A DNA stretch of 64,000 nucleotides from Amycolatopsis sp. QT-25 (GTDB lineage: Bacteria > Actinomycetota > Actinomycetes > Mycobacteriales > Pseudonocardiaceae). How positions within the stretch are numbered: position 1 is the stretch's first letter; each line of letters starts with the position of its first letter. The stretch covers positions 3,658,001 through 3,722,000 of the forward strand of contig NZ_CP120210.1 of assembly GCF_029369745.1 (NCBI RefSeq). Reading direction: 5' to 3'. A program made the translations under genes and the position numbers. Below the pieces are notes generated by a model, which saw only the letters and a program-made list of their open reading frames with translations, made no database searches and had not been told where the DNA came from. This document shows, in pieces, positions 42,984 through 52,122 of this stretch.

Positions 42984-44219
42984 ATGGATGACCCGCATTA
43001 CCTTTCCGGCCTCGACCTGGCCGGCCGTCGTGTCGTGCTGATCGGTGGCGGGACGGTCGCCCAGCGCCGCCTGCCGCGGTTGATCGGCGCCGGCGCGCGG
43101 GTCGAACTGGTCTCGCCGAACACCACGCCGTCGGTGAGCGCCATGGCCGACGCCGGGGAGATCGTCTGGCACGAGCGCCGCTACACCGAAGGCGACCTCG
43201 CCGACGCCTGGTACGCGCTGGCGTGCACGGACGACCCCGAGGTCAACGCCGCCGTCTGCGCCGAGGCCGAACGCGCACGGGTGTTCTGCGTCCGCGCCGA
43301 CGACGGAGATCTCGGCAGCGCGGTCACGCCGGCTTCGGGCAGGCACGGTGGCCTGCTGGTCGGCGTTCTCTCCGGTGGTGAGCCGCTGCGGTCGGCCACC
43401 GTGCGGGACAGCATCCTCGACGGCCTCCGCGCCGGCACCGTCGCCGACGGCCGCGTGCCGGACGTCCATGACGACCTGCCCGGCGTCGCCCTGGTGGGGG
43501 GTGGCCCCGGTGACCCGGAACTGATCACCGTCCGCGGCCGCCGTCTCCTCGCCAGGGCCGACGTCGTCGTCGCCGACAGGCTGGCGCCGCGCGAACTGCT
43601 CGACGAACTCTCGCCCCACGTCGAGATCGTCGACGCGGCGAAGATCCCGTACGGCCGCGCCGCGAGCCAGGAGGTGATCAACTCGACCCTGATCGACCGG
43701 GCCAAGGCGGGCAAGTTCGTCGTGCGGCTCAAGGGCGGCGACCCGTATCTGTTCGGCCGCGGCTTCGAAGAGGTCCTCGCCTGTGCCGAAGCGGGCATCC
43801 CGGTGACGATGGTCCCCGGCATCACGAGCGCGTTCTCCGTCCCCGCCGCGGCGGACGTCCCGGTGACCCATCGCGGTGTCGCGCACGAGGTCGTGGTGGT
43901 GTCCGGTCACGTCGCACCGGACGACGAGAAGTCGCTGGTGGACTGGGAACTGCTGGCGCGAATGCGAGGCACGATCGTGCTGATGATGGGCGTCGAGCGC
44001 CTTCCGCTGTTCGCCAAGGCGCTGCTGGCGGGGCGGCCGGGCGACACGCCGGTGGCGATCGTCGAGGACGGCACCATGCGCACGCAGCGGGTGCTTCGCT
44101 CCACTTTGGACAAGGTGGTCGACGACGCCGCCTCGGCCGGGGTGCGCCCGCCCGCGGTGATCGTGTTCGGTCCGGTGGCGGGGCTGGCTCAGCCCTCGCC
44201 GGCACCCTTCGAAACGTAG
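42984..44219 (+). CDS. cobA: Bifunctional precorrin-2 dehydrogenase / uroporphyrinogen-III C-methyltransferase (CysG-like)
   Basis: The 411-residue protein fuses two enzymes. The first 150 residues are a siroheme-synthase-N-like NAD domain (RVVLIGGGTVAQRRLPRLIG). The rest is a SAM uroporphyrinogen-III methyltransferase: VGGGPGDPELITVRG, LKGGDPYLFGRGFEE and VPGITSAFSVPAAADVPVTH. It makes precorrin-2 and can go on to sirohydrochlorin, feeding siroheme for sulfite and nitrite reductase or cobalamin. Whether the N-terminal part also has ferrochelatase activity cannot be told. Its end overlaps the convergent acetyltransferase gene by 31 bases. Confidence 0.9.
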   Translation: MDDPHYLSGLDLAGRRVVLIGGGTVAQRRLPRLIGAGARVELVSPNTTPSVSAMADAGEIVWHERRYTEGDLADAWYALACTDDPEVNAAVCAEAERARVFCVRADDGDLGSAVTPASGRHGGLLVGVLSGGEPLRSATVRDSILDGLRAGTVADGRVPDVHDDLPGVALVGGGPGDPELITVRGRRLLARADVVVADRLAPRELLDELSPHVEIVDAAKIPYGRAASQEVINSTLIDRAKAGKFVVRLKGGDPYLFGRGFEEVLACAEAGIPVTMVPGITSAFSVPAAADVPVTHRGVAHEVVVVSGHVAPDDEKSLVDWELLARMRGTIVLMMGVERLPLFAKALLAGRPGDTPVAIVEDGTMRTQRVLRSTLDKVVDDAASAGVRPPAVIVFGPVAGLAQPSPAPFET

Positions 44220-44749
44220 AACCAGTCGGTCCCGTCGTCGCCGGGCGAGTCGAGGTGGGCCGCCCGGACAAGGCCTGCTCGCAGCGCCACCCGCTGTGAC
44301 GCCACGTTCTCCGGCCGGACACGGGCGATCACCAGGTCGTCCGGCCGGTGGACGCGGGCCCAGCCCACCACCGCGGTGGCGGCCTCGCCGGCGTATCCGG
44401 CACCCCACGAGGACGGGAAGAACCGGTAGAAGAGGTTCAGGACCGCGCGGTGCCGGAAGCCGACGATCTTCACCCCGCAGAATCCCAGCGTCTCCGCTGA
44501 GCCGTGCGGCCGGACCGTCCAGTACCCGAAGCCGTACCGGTTCCACTGGTGCGACCAGCGAAGTAGCAGCAGCTCCGCGTCTTTGCGCGTCTCCAGCAGA
44601 TCCGAGGGGTTGTGCGCGCAAGCCTCCGGATCGGTGTGGAGGGCGAAGATCGCGTCGAGGTCTTCGGGGCCGGGCCGGCGCAGGAGCAGACGCGCGGTCC
44701 GCAGCTCCTCCACCCCCGTGTCCGGGGCCGGCGCCGCGTCACCGGTCAT
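44189..44749 (-). CDS. GNAT-family N-acetyltransferase (RimJ-like)
   Basis: The 186-residue protein is a GNAT acetyltransferase of the RimJ/RimL type. The N-terminal TARLLLRRPGPEDLDAIFAL is typical, the acetyl-CoA loop follows FPSSWGAGYAGEAATAVVGW with its GxGxAG-like segment, and VRPENVASQRVALRAGLVRA is the end motif. Its target could be a protein N-terminus or a small molecule. The start overlaps the stop of the upstream hydrolase by eleven bases, so they form an operon. The end overlaps the convergent cobA gene. Confidence 0.88.
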   Translation of the reverse strand: MTGDAAPAPDTGVEELRTARLLLRRPGPEDLDAIFALHTDPEACAHNPSDLLETRKDAELLLLRWSHQWNRYGFGYWTVRPHGSAETLGFCGVKIVGFRHRAVLNLFYRFFPSSWGAGYAGEAATAVVGWARVHRPDDLVIARVRPENVASQRVALRAGLVRAAHLDSPGDDGTDWFYVSKGAGEG

Positions 44750-45626
44750 GGCAGCGCGCCGAGAAGCCGGTGATCGACTCGGTCAGGCGGGTCGGGTCGA
44801 GGCGCAGTTCGACCGGGCTGCGAGCCTGGACGAACTCGGCCGCCGGCATGTCCGCGGCCAGCGTGTCGGCGTCGCCGAAGGGGTGGATCGGGTCGCGCTC
44901 GTGGCCGATGACCAGTGCGGGGGTCTCGATCTTCCGCCGGACCGATTTGGGCGGCGCGATCCGGCCGAACAACACGCCGTGCAGGAGGGCGGCCATCGGC
45001 GCGGGCTCTTGGGACAGCGTGTCGGTGACGACGTCGACCCACTGGTTGCCGTGTGGCACGAGTCTCGCCGCGAGCGCGACTCCCCGCACGGTCACCGGCA
45101 GGAACCGGGCGGCCATGAGCAGCGGTGCGAACGTGATCAGCCCCGCGACGATCGCGTTGTCCAGCACGGGCATCTCGACGATCAGCCCGAGCGCGCGGTC
45201 CGGCGCGGCGACCCCCACTTCGAGCGCGACGTTGGCACCCAGCGAAGTCCCGCCGACGACCGCGGCGTCGATCTCGAGATGGTCGAGCAGCGCGACGGTC
45301 TGCTCCGCGAACGCGGGCATCGAGTACAGCCACGAATCGGTGGGCCGATCCGAATCGCCGTGCCCGAGCAGGTCGAGTGTCACCACCCGGAAACCGGCCC
45401 GCGCCAGCTTGCGGGCGAGCGGGGCGTGCATCCGCCTCGTGAGCATGATGCCGTGGGTGAGCACCACCACCCGGTCGCCGGAGCCGAACTCGGTGTAGGC
45501 GAGCCGGTGACCCGCGTAGGTGAAGGATCCCGACAGCTCGATGGGCCGGGAGGAGCGTCCGCGTCCGCGCGCGGTGCCGGGCGCGGGCGGGTCGGCGACC
45601 GCGATGGCGCTGCTGGCCGGGCTCAT
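44739..45626 (-). CDS. Alpha/beta hydrolase
   Basis: The 295-residue protein is an alpha/beta-hydrolase. The oxyanion region VVVLTHGIMLTRRMH is followed by VTLDLLGHGDSDRP, the nucleophile serine is in VVGGTSLGANVALEV (GTSLG elbow), and an acid and histidine follow near the C-terminus (HERDPIHPFGDA). The substrate, an ester or epoxide, is not evident. The ATG at 45626 is chosen because the preceding frame shows no family likeness. It is co-transcribed with the GNAT gene. Confidence 0.85.
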   Translation of the reverse strand: MSPASSAIAVADPPAPGTARGRGRSSRPIELSGSFTYAGHRLAYTEFGSGDRVVVLTHGIMLTRRMHAPLARKLARAGFRVVTLDLLGHGDSDRPTDSWLYSMPAFAEQTVALLDHLEIDAAVVGGTSLGANVALEVGVAAPDRALGLIVEMPVLDNAIVAGLITFAPLLMAARFLPVTVRGVALAARLVPHGNQWVDVVTDTLSQEPAPMAALLHGVLFGRIAPPKSVRRKIETPALVIGHERDPIHPFGDADTLAADMPAAEFVQARSPVELRLDPTRLTESITGFSARCHDR

Positions 45627-45726
45627 ATCCCACCGTCCTTCGTCGATCGTCGGTACTGACCGGTAGTACCAGGAAAGCATCTCCGGGGTGGCCGGGCACA
45701 GTGGCCGTTGGCAACCTGTCGATCAC

Positions 45727-46587
45727 ATGAGTCAAGATGACCTCATGACCGCTACAGCCGACAGTCTTCCCGATCTCGTTTCGCTCGGGGTGGAGATCGA
45801 CGGGCACGTCGCCGAAGTGACGCTGCTCGGTCCGTCCAAGGGCAACGCGATGGGCCCCGATTTCTGGCGTGAGCTGCCGATCGTCTTCCGTGCGCTCGAC
45901 GCGGACTCCCGGGTCAGGGCGGTCGTGCTGACCGGCAGTGGCAAGCATTTCTCCTACGGCCTCGACCTGCCCGCGATGATGCCCGGCTGGGGCGAAATGC
46001 TCGGTGGCGACGCGCTCGCGGGCCCGCGGACGAAATTCCTCGACGAGGTCAAGTCCCTCCAGGCGAGCGTGTCCTCGGTCGCCGAATGCCGCAAACCGGT
46101 CATCGCGGCCATTTCCGGCTGGTGCATCGGCGGTGGCGTCGACGTGATCGCGGCCGCGGACATCCGCCTGGCGAGCGCGGAGGCGAAGTTCAGTGTGCGC
46201 GAGGTCAAGGTCGCCATCGTGGCCGATCTCGGCAGCCTGCAGCGGCTCGCGCCGATCATCGGCGAGGGACACCTGCGCGAACTGGCCCTGACCGGCAAGG
46301 ACGTCGACGCCGCCCGCGCGGAAAAGATCGGCCTGGTCAACGACGTCTACGCCGATCAGGAGACGCTGCTCGCCGAGGCTCGCAAGCTGGCGCGGGAGAT
46401 CGCGGCGAACCCGCCGCTGGTCGTGCAGGGCACGAAGAACGTGCTGTCGGCCAACACCGAACGGCAGGTCGCGGACGGCCTGCGTTACGTCTCGGCCTGG
46501 AACGCGGCGTTCCTGCCCAGCAAGGACCTCGGCGAGGCAGTCCAGGCCTTCCTCGAGCGCCGCGCGCCCGAGTTCACGGGAGAGTAG
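45727..46587 (+). CDS. Enoyl-CoA hydratase/isomerase (dienoyl-CoA isomerase-like)
   Basis: The 286-residue protein is a crotonase. The segment KHFSYGLDLPAMM is where dienoyl-CoA isomerases carry an acidic residue, and AECRKPVIAAISGWCIGGGV is the oxyanion hole. DIRLASAEAKFSVREVKVAI holds the second conserved acidic site (a Glu). It most resembles delta-3,5-delta-2,4-dienoyl-CoA isomerase-type proteins of fatty-acid oxidation. The ATG at 45727 is the longest sensible start; the ATG at 45745 is equally possible. The acyl-CoA ligase 37 bases downstream suggests joint action on a fatty acid. Confidence 0.85.
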   Translation: MSQDDLMTATADSLPDLVSLGVEIDGHVAEVTLLGPSKGNAMGPDFWRELPIVFRALDADSRVRAVVLTGSGKHFSYGLDLPAMMPGWGEMLGGDALAGPRTKFLDEVKSLQASVSSVAECRKPVIAAISGWCIGGGVDVIAAADIRLASAEAKFSVREVKVAIVADLGSLQRLAPIIGEGHLRELALTGKDVDAARAEKIGLVNDVYADQETLLAEARKLAREIAANPPLVVQGTKNVLSANTERQVADGLRYVSAWNAAFLPSKDLGEAVQAFLERRAPEFTGE

Positions 46588-46624
46588 AAAGAACCGGCGG
46601 CCAACCAGGACCAGGAGGACGATC

Positions 46625-48328
46625 GTGAGCGCTTCGGAGGCCTACCGCACGTTCCGCGAGGCACGGGACTATCTGCTGGCCCATCGCGAGGACTACGAGA
46701 CCGCCTATCGAGACTTCACCTGGCCCCGGCCCGCCGAGTTCAACTGGGCGCTGGACTGGTTCGACGTCGTCGCGGCCGACCCGGCCAACCAGGACCGGTA
46801 CGCGCTGTGGATCGTCGAAGAGGACGGCATCGAGAACCGCTGGACCTATCCGGAGATGGCGCGGCGGTCGAACCAGGTCGCGAACTGGCTGCGCTCGCTC
46901 GGCGTGGCGAGGGGCGACCGGCTGATCCTGATGCTCGGCAACCAGGGCGAGCTGTGGCAGACGATCCTCGCCGCGATCAAACTGGGCGCGGTCATCATCC
47001 CCGCTTCGACCCTGCTCGGCCCGGCGGACCTCACCGACCGGGTCGAGCGGGGCGCGGCGAAACACGTGGTGATCCGGTCCGCCGACGCGCACAAGTTCGA
47101 GAACGTCGAGGGCGACTACACCCGCATCGCCGTCGGGGAACCGGTCGAGGGCTGGCAGTCCTTCGTGGACGCCTACGAGGAAACGGGCACTTTCACCCCC
47201 GACGGCCCGACTGCCGCGGAGGACCCGCTGCTGCTGTACTTCACCTCGGGGACCACCGCGAAGCCGAAACTCGTGCAGCACACGCAGGTCTCGTACCCGG
47301 TCGGACATCTGTCCACCATGTACTGGATCGGCCTCGAACCGGGTGACGTCCACCTCAACATCTCGTCGCCGGGCTGGGCGAAACACGCGTGGAGCAACGT
47401 CTTCGCACCCTGGAACGCCGAGGCGACGGTGTTCCTTTACAACTACGCCCGTTTCGACGCGGTTTCCCTGATGACGCAGATGGAACGGTGCGGCATCACC
47501 AGCTTCTGCGCCCCGCCGACGGTGTGGCGGATGCTCATCCAAGCGGAGCTGACCGTGCTGAAGACGCCGCCGCGCAAGGTGGTCGGGGCGGGCGAACCGC
47601 TCAACCCCGAAGTGATCGACCAGGTCGAAAAAGCTTGGGGTGTCACGATTCGCGACGGTTTCGGGCAGACCGAGAGCAGTGTCCAGATCGCCAACACCCC
47701 CGGGCAGGAGGTCGTGCCGGGTTCGATGGGCCGTCCGCTGCCGGGATTCACCGTGGCGCTCGTGGACCCCGTCACCGGCGAGCGCGCGCAGGAAGGCGAG
47801 ATCTGCCTCGACCTCGAGAAGCGGCCGGTCGGGCTCATGGCCGGATACGCGGACGACGAAGAGCGCTCCGCCGCGGCCTTCGCGAACGGCTTCTACCACA
47901 CCGGGGACGTGGGTTCGGTCGACGAACGCGGTTACCTCACCTACGTGGGCCGGACCGACGACGTCTTCAAGGCATCGGACTACCGGATCTCGCCGTTCGA
48001 ACTGGAAAGTGTCCTGCTGGAACACGAGGCGGTCGCCGAAGCGGCCGTCGTCCCCGCGCCCGACCCGATCCGGCTCGCGGTACCGAAGGCGTACGTCGTC
48101 CTCACGAACGGACACGAGCCCACGGCCGGCACCGCGCTGTCCATCCTGGCCTTCTGCCGGGAACATTTGGCCCCGTACAAGCGAATCCGGCGGCTGGAGT
48201 TCGCCGAGCTGCCGAAGACCATTTCCGGCAAGATTCGGCGGGTCGAACTCCGGGGACGCGAAAACGACGCCGCCGAACGGCAGGCGGGGGAGTTCCGCGA
48301 AGAGGACTTCCCGCAGCTGAAAGGCTGA
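46625..48328 (+). CDS. Medium-chain-type acyl-CoA synthetase
   Basis: The 567-residue protein is a full-length adenylate-forming ligase: LLYFTSGTTAKPKLVQHT (A3), GWAKHAWSNVFAPWN, DGFGQTESSVQIANTPG (A5), GFYHTGDVGSVDERGYLTYV (A7) and LPKTISGKIRRVEL with the catalytic lysine (A10). It resembles medium-chain acyl-CoA or methylmalonate-semialdehyde-associated synthetases. It starts at a GTG at 46625 with GGAGGA shortly before it. It shares the operon with the dienoyl-CoA isomerase-like protein, so both likely serve degradation of an unsaturated acid. Confidence 0.9.
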   Translation: MSASEAYRTFREARDYLLAHREDYETAYRDFTWPRPAEFNWALDWFDVVAADPANQDRYALWIVEEDGIENRWTYPEMARRSNQVANWLRSLGVARGDRLILMLGNQGELWQTILAAIKLGAVIIPASTLLGPADLTDRVERGAAKHVVIRSADAHKFENVEGDYTRIAVGEPVEGWQSFVDAYEETGTFTPDGPTAAEDPLLLYFTSGTTAKPKLVQHTQVSYPVGHLSTMYWIGLEPGDVHLNISSPGWAKHAWSNVFAPWNAEATVFLYNYARFDAVSLMTQMERCGITSFCAPPTVWRMLIQAELTVLKTPPRKVVGAGEPLNPEVIDQVEKAWGVTIRDGFGQTESSVQIANTPGQEVVPGSMGRPLPGFTVALVDPVTGERAQEGEICLDLEKRPVGLMAGYADDEERSAAAFANGFYHTGDVGSVDERGYLTYVGRTDDVFKASDYRISPFELESVLLEHEAVAEAAVVPAPDPIRLAVPKAYVVLTNGHEPTAGTALSILAFCREHLAPYKRIRRLEFAELPKTISGKIRRVELRGRENDAAERQAGEFREEDFPQLKG

Positions 48329-48357
48329 CCGCTCGGCCGGGTCTACCACGACCACGT

Positions 48358-48410
48358 TCCGTGAAGGCCTCCTTGAGGGACCCAGAGTCCCTCAAGGAGG
48401 CCTTCACGGA
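48358..48410. repeat. Family A palindrome, copy 4
   Basis: Arms TCCGTGAAGGCCTCCTTGAG and its complement pair perfectly for 24 bases around the centre CCAGA. It begins 30 bases after the acyl-CoA synthetase stop and could act as its terminator. Confidence 0.92.
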
Positions 48411-48562
48411 CTCGCCGAGACACAGCCCCTTGACAGGGCCGTGTGGGTCGAACGACCCACAGCGCGGTAACCGGAACCGGGCTAGCATCCCGTGCGGTGA
48501 ATCGTTGACAACCCGTGGGGGTCACGGGTCTCACCTTCCCTGTCTCGAAAGGTGTTCCTGTC

Positions 48563-49321
48563 ATGCGCATTCGTTTCCTCCTGCCGATGCTCGCCCTCGT
48601 GGCCGGGCTCGGTACCGCGGTCGCCACCCCGGCGGCCGCCGATCCAGGCCCGGTGGCGGCGGGCGAAGTGTCCGTCGCGGACGCCTGTTACTCCTGGGGC
48701 CGCACGTTGGCCGAGGGCGCGTCCGGTGAGGACGTCCGGCAGTTGCAGATCAGGGTCGCCGGATATCCCGGTTACGGGGGTGTGCTCGCCATCGACGGCC
48801 AGTTCGGCGCGGGCACCAAGGCCGCCGTCACCCGCTTCCAGCAGGCGTACGGGCTGGCCGCGGACGGCATCGCCGGATCGGCCACGTTCACCAAGCTCTA
48901 CGCGTTGCAGGACGACGACTGCACGCCGGTCAACTTCACCTATGCCGAACTGAACCGGTGCAACTCCGACTGGTCGGGCGGCAACGTCTCGGCGGCGACG
49001 GCGAAGGCCAACGCGCTGGTCTCGATGTGGAAGCTGCAGGCGATGCGGCACGCCATGGGCGACCGGCCGATCGACGTCAACGGCGGCTTCCGCAGCGTCG
49101 CCTGCAACAACGCCGTCGGCGGGGCGACCAACAGCCGTCACCTCTACGGCGACGCGGTCGACCTCGGAGCGGGCTCGCAGGGCTTCTGCGGGCTGGCCAA
49201 GCAGGCCCGCAACCACGGCTTCAGTGAGATCCTCGGCCCGGGCTACCCCGGCCACGACGATCACACGCACGTGGCACACCGCTCTTCCCGTTTCTGGTCG
49301 GCGTCCTCCTGCGGGATCTGA
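48563..49321 (+). CDS. Secreted M15-type D-Ala-D-Ala carboxypeptidase with peptidoglycan-binding domain
   Basis: The 252-residue protein has a signal peptide ending PAAA, then a peptidoglycan-binding type 1 domain (residues about 45-110: GASGEDVRQLQIRVAGYPGY, GQFGAGTKAAVTRFQQAYGL). The M15 zinc peptidase domain follows, with ligands in SRHLYGDAVDLG and GHDDHTHVAH. Cysteine pairs suggest disulfides. It resembles the zinc carboxypeptidase of Streptomyces albus and would trim peptidoglycan stem peptides outside the cell. The ATG at 48563 begins the signal peptide. Confidence 0.92.
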   Translation: MRIRFLLPMLALVAGLGTAVATPAAADPGPVAAGEVSVADACYSWGRTLAEGASGEDVRQLQIRVAGYPGYGGVLAIDGQFGAGTKAAVTRFQQAYGLAADGIAGSATFTKLYALQDDDCTPVNFTYAELNRCNSDWSGGNVSAATAKANALVSMWKLQAMRHAMGDRPIDVNGGFRSVACNNAVGGATNSRHLYGDAVDLGAGSQGFCGLAKQARNHGFSEILGPGYPGHDDHTHVAHRSSRFWSASSCGI

Positions 49322-49326
49322 CCTCG

Positions 49327-49959
49327 TCACTCCCAGCGCCACAACGACGGCGGCCGTCCTCCCTTGGGGAGGGCGGCCGCGTGTTCGGTGGTGCGCCGCA
49401 GCCCGGGGACCCGTTCCATGGTCCGGCCGAGATTGGCCGGATAGGGGCGATCCCCGGTCAGCGCCTCGGTCGCGTCCAACGCCTGCGCCGTCGTGAAGAT
49501 CGGGCCCAGAAGCCCGGCGGTGAACGCGACGTCCCGCCACAGCTGTTCGGCCAGCATCGGACGGCAGTCCGCCACGATCCGGTCGTGGTCGAAAGCCAGC
49601 GGCGGGACCTCGTCCAGCGGCGCCCAGACCACGTTCCCCGGGTCGTCGAGCGCGGGTTTCATGGTGGCCCACAAGGCGACGGAAAGGGTGGGACCGCGAG
49701 GATCACGGTTCGGCTCGTCGAAGGTGGCGAGCTGTCCCGTCGCCGAGAGCGCCTCCGGTGGCAACCCGAGTTTGGTGACCACCGCTCGGAGCGCCGCCTC
49801 CCGCAACCGCTCGCCGAGCCCGAGCAATACCCCGGGCAGGGCGAGTTCGCCTTCGAACGGCTCGGCGGCACGCGGCGCGATTCCCAGCAGCACGGTCCGC
49901 GTGCCGGGGGCGAACCGCACCACGAGCACGTCAACGGACACCGGAGTCGACTCGATCAC
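49327..49959 (-). CDS. Nudix-like protein with C-terminal winged helix, NrtR type
   Basis: The 210-residue protein has a Nudix fold (VSVDVLVVRFAPGTRTVLLG, GELALPGVLLGLGERLREAA). The Nudix box continues RAVVTKLGL in place of REVxEExGU, so the metal-binding glutamates are lost. The C-terminal 65 residues (IFTTAQALDATEALTGDRPY, PKGGRPPSLWRW) resemble the winged helix of NrtR regulators. It is therefore more likely a ligand-sensing transcription factor than a pyrophosphatase. The GTG at 49959 overlaps the PurA paralogue by four bases. It closes the four-gene operon and may regulate it; binding of ADP-ribose or a related nucleotide is inferred. Confidence 0.72.
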   Translation of the reverse strand: MIESTPVSVDVLVVRFAPGTRTVLLGIAPRAAEPFEGELALPGVLLGLGERLREAALRAVVTKLGLPPEALSATGQLATFDEPNRDPRGPTLSVALWATMKPALDDPGNVVWAPLDEVPPLAFDHDRIVADCRPMLAEQLWRDVAFTAGLLGPIFTTAQALDATEALTGDRPYPANLGRTMERVPGLRRTTEHAAALPKGGRPPSLWRWE

Positions 49960-51149
49960 GCGTCGATTGTCGACCTCGCCGCCGCGACCCGGTAACCGGC
50001 CCTGTCCGGGCCGTGTCCGGTGACGGCCACCGGCAGCCGTTCGCCGAACCACGCCAGCGGATCCGGCAGGTCGACGGCGGGGGAGCCGTCACCGGTCACG
50101 ACCTTCAGCCCTGTCGCGTCGAGATGGGTCACCGCGAGCGCGTCCACGCCGTCGCAGGCCGCGATCGCGTGATCGAGCAGGGCAGCGTCGAGATGGCCCG
50201 CCCGCCACGCGCCCTGGAAGTCGCCGGTTTCGTTGTGCGCTTCGGGAAAACGGGCGAGCACGGCGGCGGACTCGGTCGGCAGCGGCCCCGCGCCGTGCCG
50301 GGTGAGATAGGTCCGCGTGACCCCCACCACCGTGTGCGGGCGCCCGCCCAGCAAGGCGCGGGCGTTGTGCGGGGTGGTGGTCGACCAGGTCGTATGCGGG
50401 TGGAACCCGTGGTGCTGGTCGAGGAGAACCCCCTGCGCTCCCTCGAAGACCAGCCGCCCGGCGTCCGCCAGCCGTCCTGTCTCGCCGCCGTCGGTGACCC
50501 GCACCGCGTCCGCGAAAGCGCGGTACAGCGCCACCAGTTCGTCCACCGTGTGCGGTGGCGTGGCGAGCGGGGCGTAGAACCGCGCGAGCGCGTCCAGTTT
50601 GCGCCGCAACACCGACGGGGTGGCGCAGTCGGCGACCGTGGGTGCTTCCCCCGGCGTCCCGATCACCTCCTGGCCCTCCACCACCGCACCCGGCACGGCT
50701 CCCGGCAGCAGCGAGTACCAGACGGTCTCGCCGATGCCTTTCCCGCACGAACCGTGCCGGTTCGCGCCCCGGGCCTCCTCCCTGGCGCGGTTCGCGTGGA
50801 TGTGGAACGGAGTCGTGAGCAGGGCGCTCCCGTCCACGCTCAGCAGCGAGAGCGGGTTCCGGACGCCTGCCGCTTCGAGCCGCCGCGCTTCGGCGGCCAG
50901 CGCGAACGGCTCGACGAGCACGAACCGCGACAGATGGGTGGGCACACCGGCGAACGTGCCCGCCCCGAACTGACTGAACGTGTGGTGCCGACCGTCCACG
51001 ACGACGTTGTGCGCGGCCTGTGCGCCTCCGTTGAACCGGACGACGGCGGTGGTGGGGCGGGCGGCGCACAGGGCGTCGACCACGGCACCCTTGCCTTCGT
51101 CGCCGAAGCCGAGCCCGACCACCACCACGTGGCCGTCCAGGAGACTCAT
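49956..51149 (-). CDS. Divergent adenylosuccinate synthetase (PurA) paralogue
   Basis: The 397-residue protein is PurA-like from end to end: GFGDEGKG with the catalytic Asp (residue 17), GGAQAAHNVVVDGRHHTFS, FEGAQGVLLDQHHGF and TRHGAGPLPTES. It also carries a TGHGPDR end motif. Key differences from housekeeping PurA are Ala after GDEGKG, and an ETGDFQGAWRAGHLD loop in place of the TTGRRRRxGWLD that binds aspartate and IMP. THLD replaces TKLD in the guanine-recognition loop. It is shorter than PurA by about 30 residues. A changed substrate is likely. Its ATG overlaps the vWA stop by four bases. Confidence 0.85.
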   Translation of the reverse strand: MSLLDGHVVVVGLGFGDEGKGAVVDALCAARPTTAVVRFNGGAQAAHNVVVDGRHHTFSQFGAGTFAGVPTHLSRFVLVEPFALAAEARRLEAAGVRNPLSLLSVDGSALLTTPFHIHANRAREEARGANRHGSCGKGIGETVWYSLLPGAVPGAVVEGQEVIGTPGEAPTVADCATPSVLRRKLDALARFYAPLATPPHTVDELVALYRAFADAVRVTDGGETGRLADAGRLVFEGAQGVLLDQHHGFHPHTTWSTTTPHNARALLGGRPHTVVGVTRTYLTRHGAGPLPTESAAVLARFPEAHNETGDFQGAWRAGHLDAALLDHAIAACDGVDALAVTHLDATGLKVVTGDGSPAVDLPDPLAWFGERLPVAVTGHGPDRAGYRVAAARSTIDA

Positions 51150-52120
51150 CGCAGCACCACGTCGCTCGGGCCGCCGGCGTCGGGCACCGCCGAGGTGACG
51201 ACCGACTTGGTGCCCAGTTTCGCCAGCGCCTTGCCCACGGCCGCGCTCTCGGCGACCGAGCCGACGTCCGCGAGATCGGCGAGCGCCCGGTCGACGTCGA
51301 CGACCCGTTCCTCCAGCCCGATGGTGGCCGCGATCAGCTCGCACACCGCGCCGGGATCGTCGAGCTTGAGGAAGTTCTGGCCGAGCAGACCGCTCCAGTG
51401 CTCACCGATCTCCGGGTCGTGGTAGTACGACGACTGGTTCGGCAGCACGAAGTAGACGTGCCACTTGCGGGCGAGCTCCCGGTACACCGAGGCCGGGTCG
51501 ATGTCCTCCCGCACGTCGTCCCCGATCACGTGGCGGAGGTGGCGTGCCTCCAGCACGGGCTTGTTCAGCTCGTCGCCGATGATGAACAGATAGCCCTTGC
51601 GGCCGCGGTTCTGCCAGGCGTCGGTGACCACGTGCCTGGCCATGAAGTAGGCGGCCAGTTCGTAGGATTCGCTCTTCTGCCCCCCGCCACCACCTTCGAG
51701 GAAGATCGTGCGCAGCTGCTCGTCCATCCGGTTGTCCGATTCGAACTGCCCGATCTGCAACGGGACCCGGTCGCTGTCGGCGTCGCCGATCGCCCCGAAC
51801 AGCACCTGCGGGTCGGCCAGGTAGCCCCGGCGCTTGAGCAGGCCGTGCAGTTTGCCGAGCTTGCCCTGCATGATCCGCGGCACGCGGCGCATCGAGCCGG
51901 TGACGTCGAACAGCACCGCGATCGGTGTCGAATCGGCGTGGTCGGCCGAATCCCGGCATTCCCGGACGGCGTTCAGCGGGTCGAGCGCGGGCGCGACCTT
52001 CCACTCTCTCGCGGGTTTGGCGCGGAGATCGGCCGTGTAGCCGAAATCGTCCTCGCCCTTGGCCGCGCGGAAGGTCTTCGCGGCGGCGTAGGCGTTGTCG
52101 TCCCAGTGTCCGTGTCCCAT
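51146..52120 (-). CDS. von Willebrand factor A domain protein
   Basis: The 324-residue cytoplasmic protein has a vWA domain from about residue 65. The metal-ion site is D72-V-T-G-S76 (VLFDVTGSM), followed by VLFGAIGDADSD, an internal GGGGGQKSESYELAAYFMA segment and KGYLFIIGDELNK. The N-terminal 60 residues (GHWDDNAYAAAKTFRAAKGE) are a separate short region. vWA proteins assemble complexes, and in bacteria they often accompany kinases or ATPases in stress or conflict systems. It begins two bases after the J-domain/pseudokinase gene ends and overlaps the PurA paralogue, so the three are made together. Confidence 0.88.
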   Translation of the reverse strand: MGHGHWDDNAYAAAKTFRAAKGEDDFGYTADLRAKPAREWKVAPALDPLNAVRECRDSADHADSTPIAVLFDVTGSMRRVPRIMQGKLGKLHGLLKRRGYLADPQVLFGAIGDADSDRVPLQIGQFESDNRMDEQLRTIFLEGGGGGQKSESYELAAYFMARHVVTDAWQNRGRKGYLFIIGDELNKPVLEARHLRHVIGDDVREDIDPASVYRELARKWHVYFVLPNQSSYYHDPEIGEHWSGLLGQNFLKLDDPGAVCELIAATIGLEERVVDVDRALADLADVGSVAESAAVGKALAKLGTKSVVTSAVPDAGGPSDVVLR

Positions 52121-52122
52121 GG

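Noticed and set aside
49956..51149. Phage-type PurZ enzyme for 2-aminoadenine DNA
   Set aside because: PurZ typically lacks the catalytic Asp, which is present here, and no phage replication genes are nearby.
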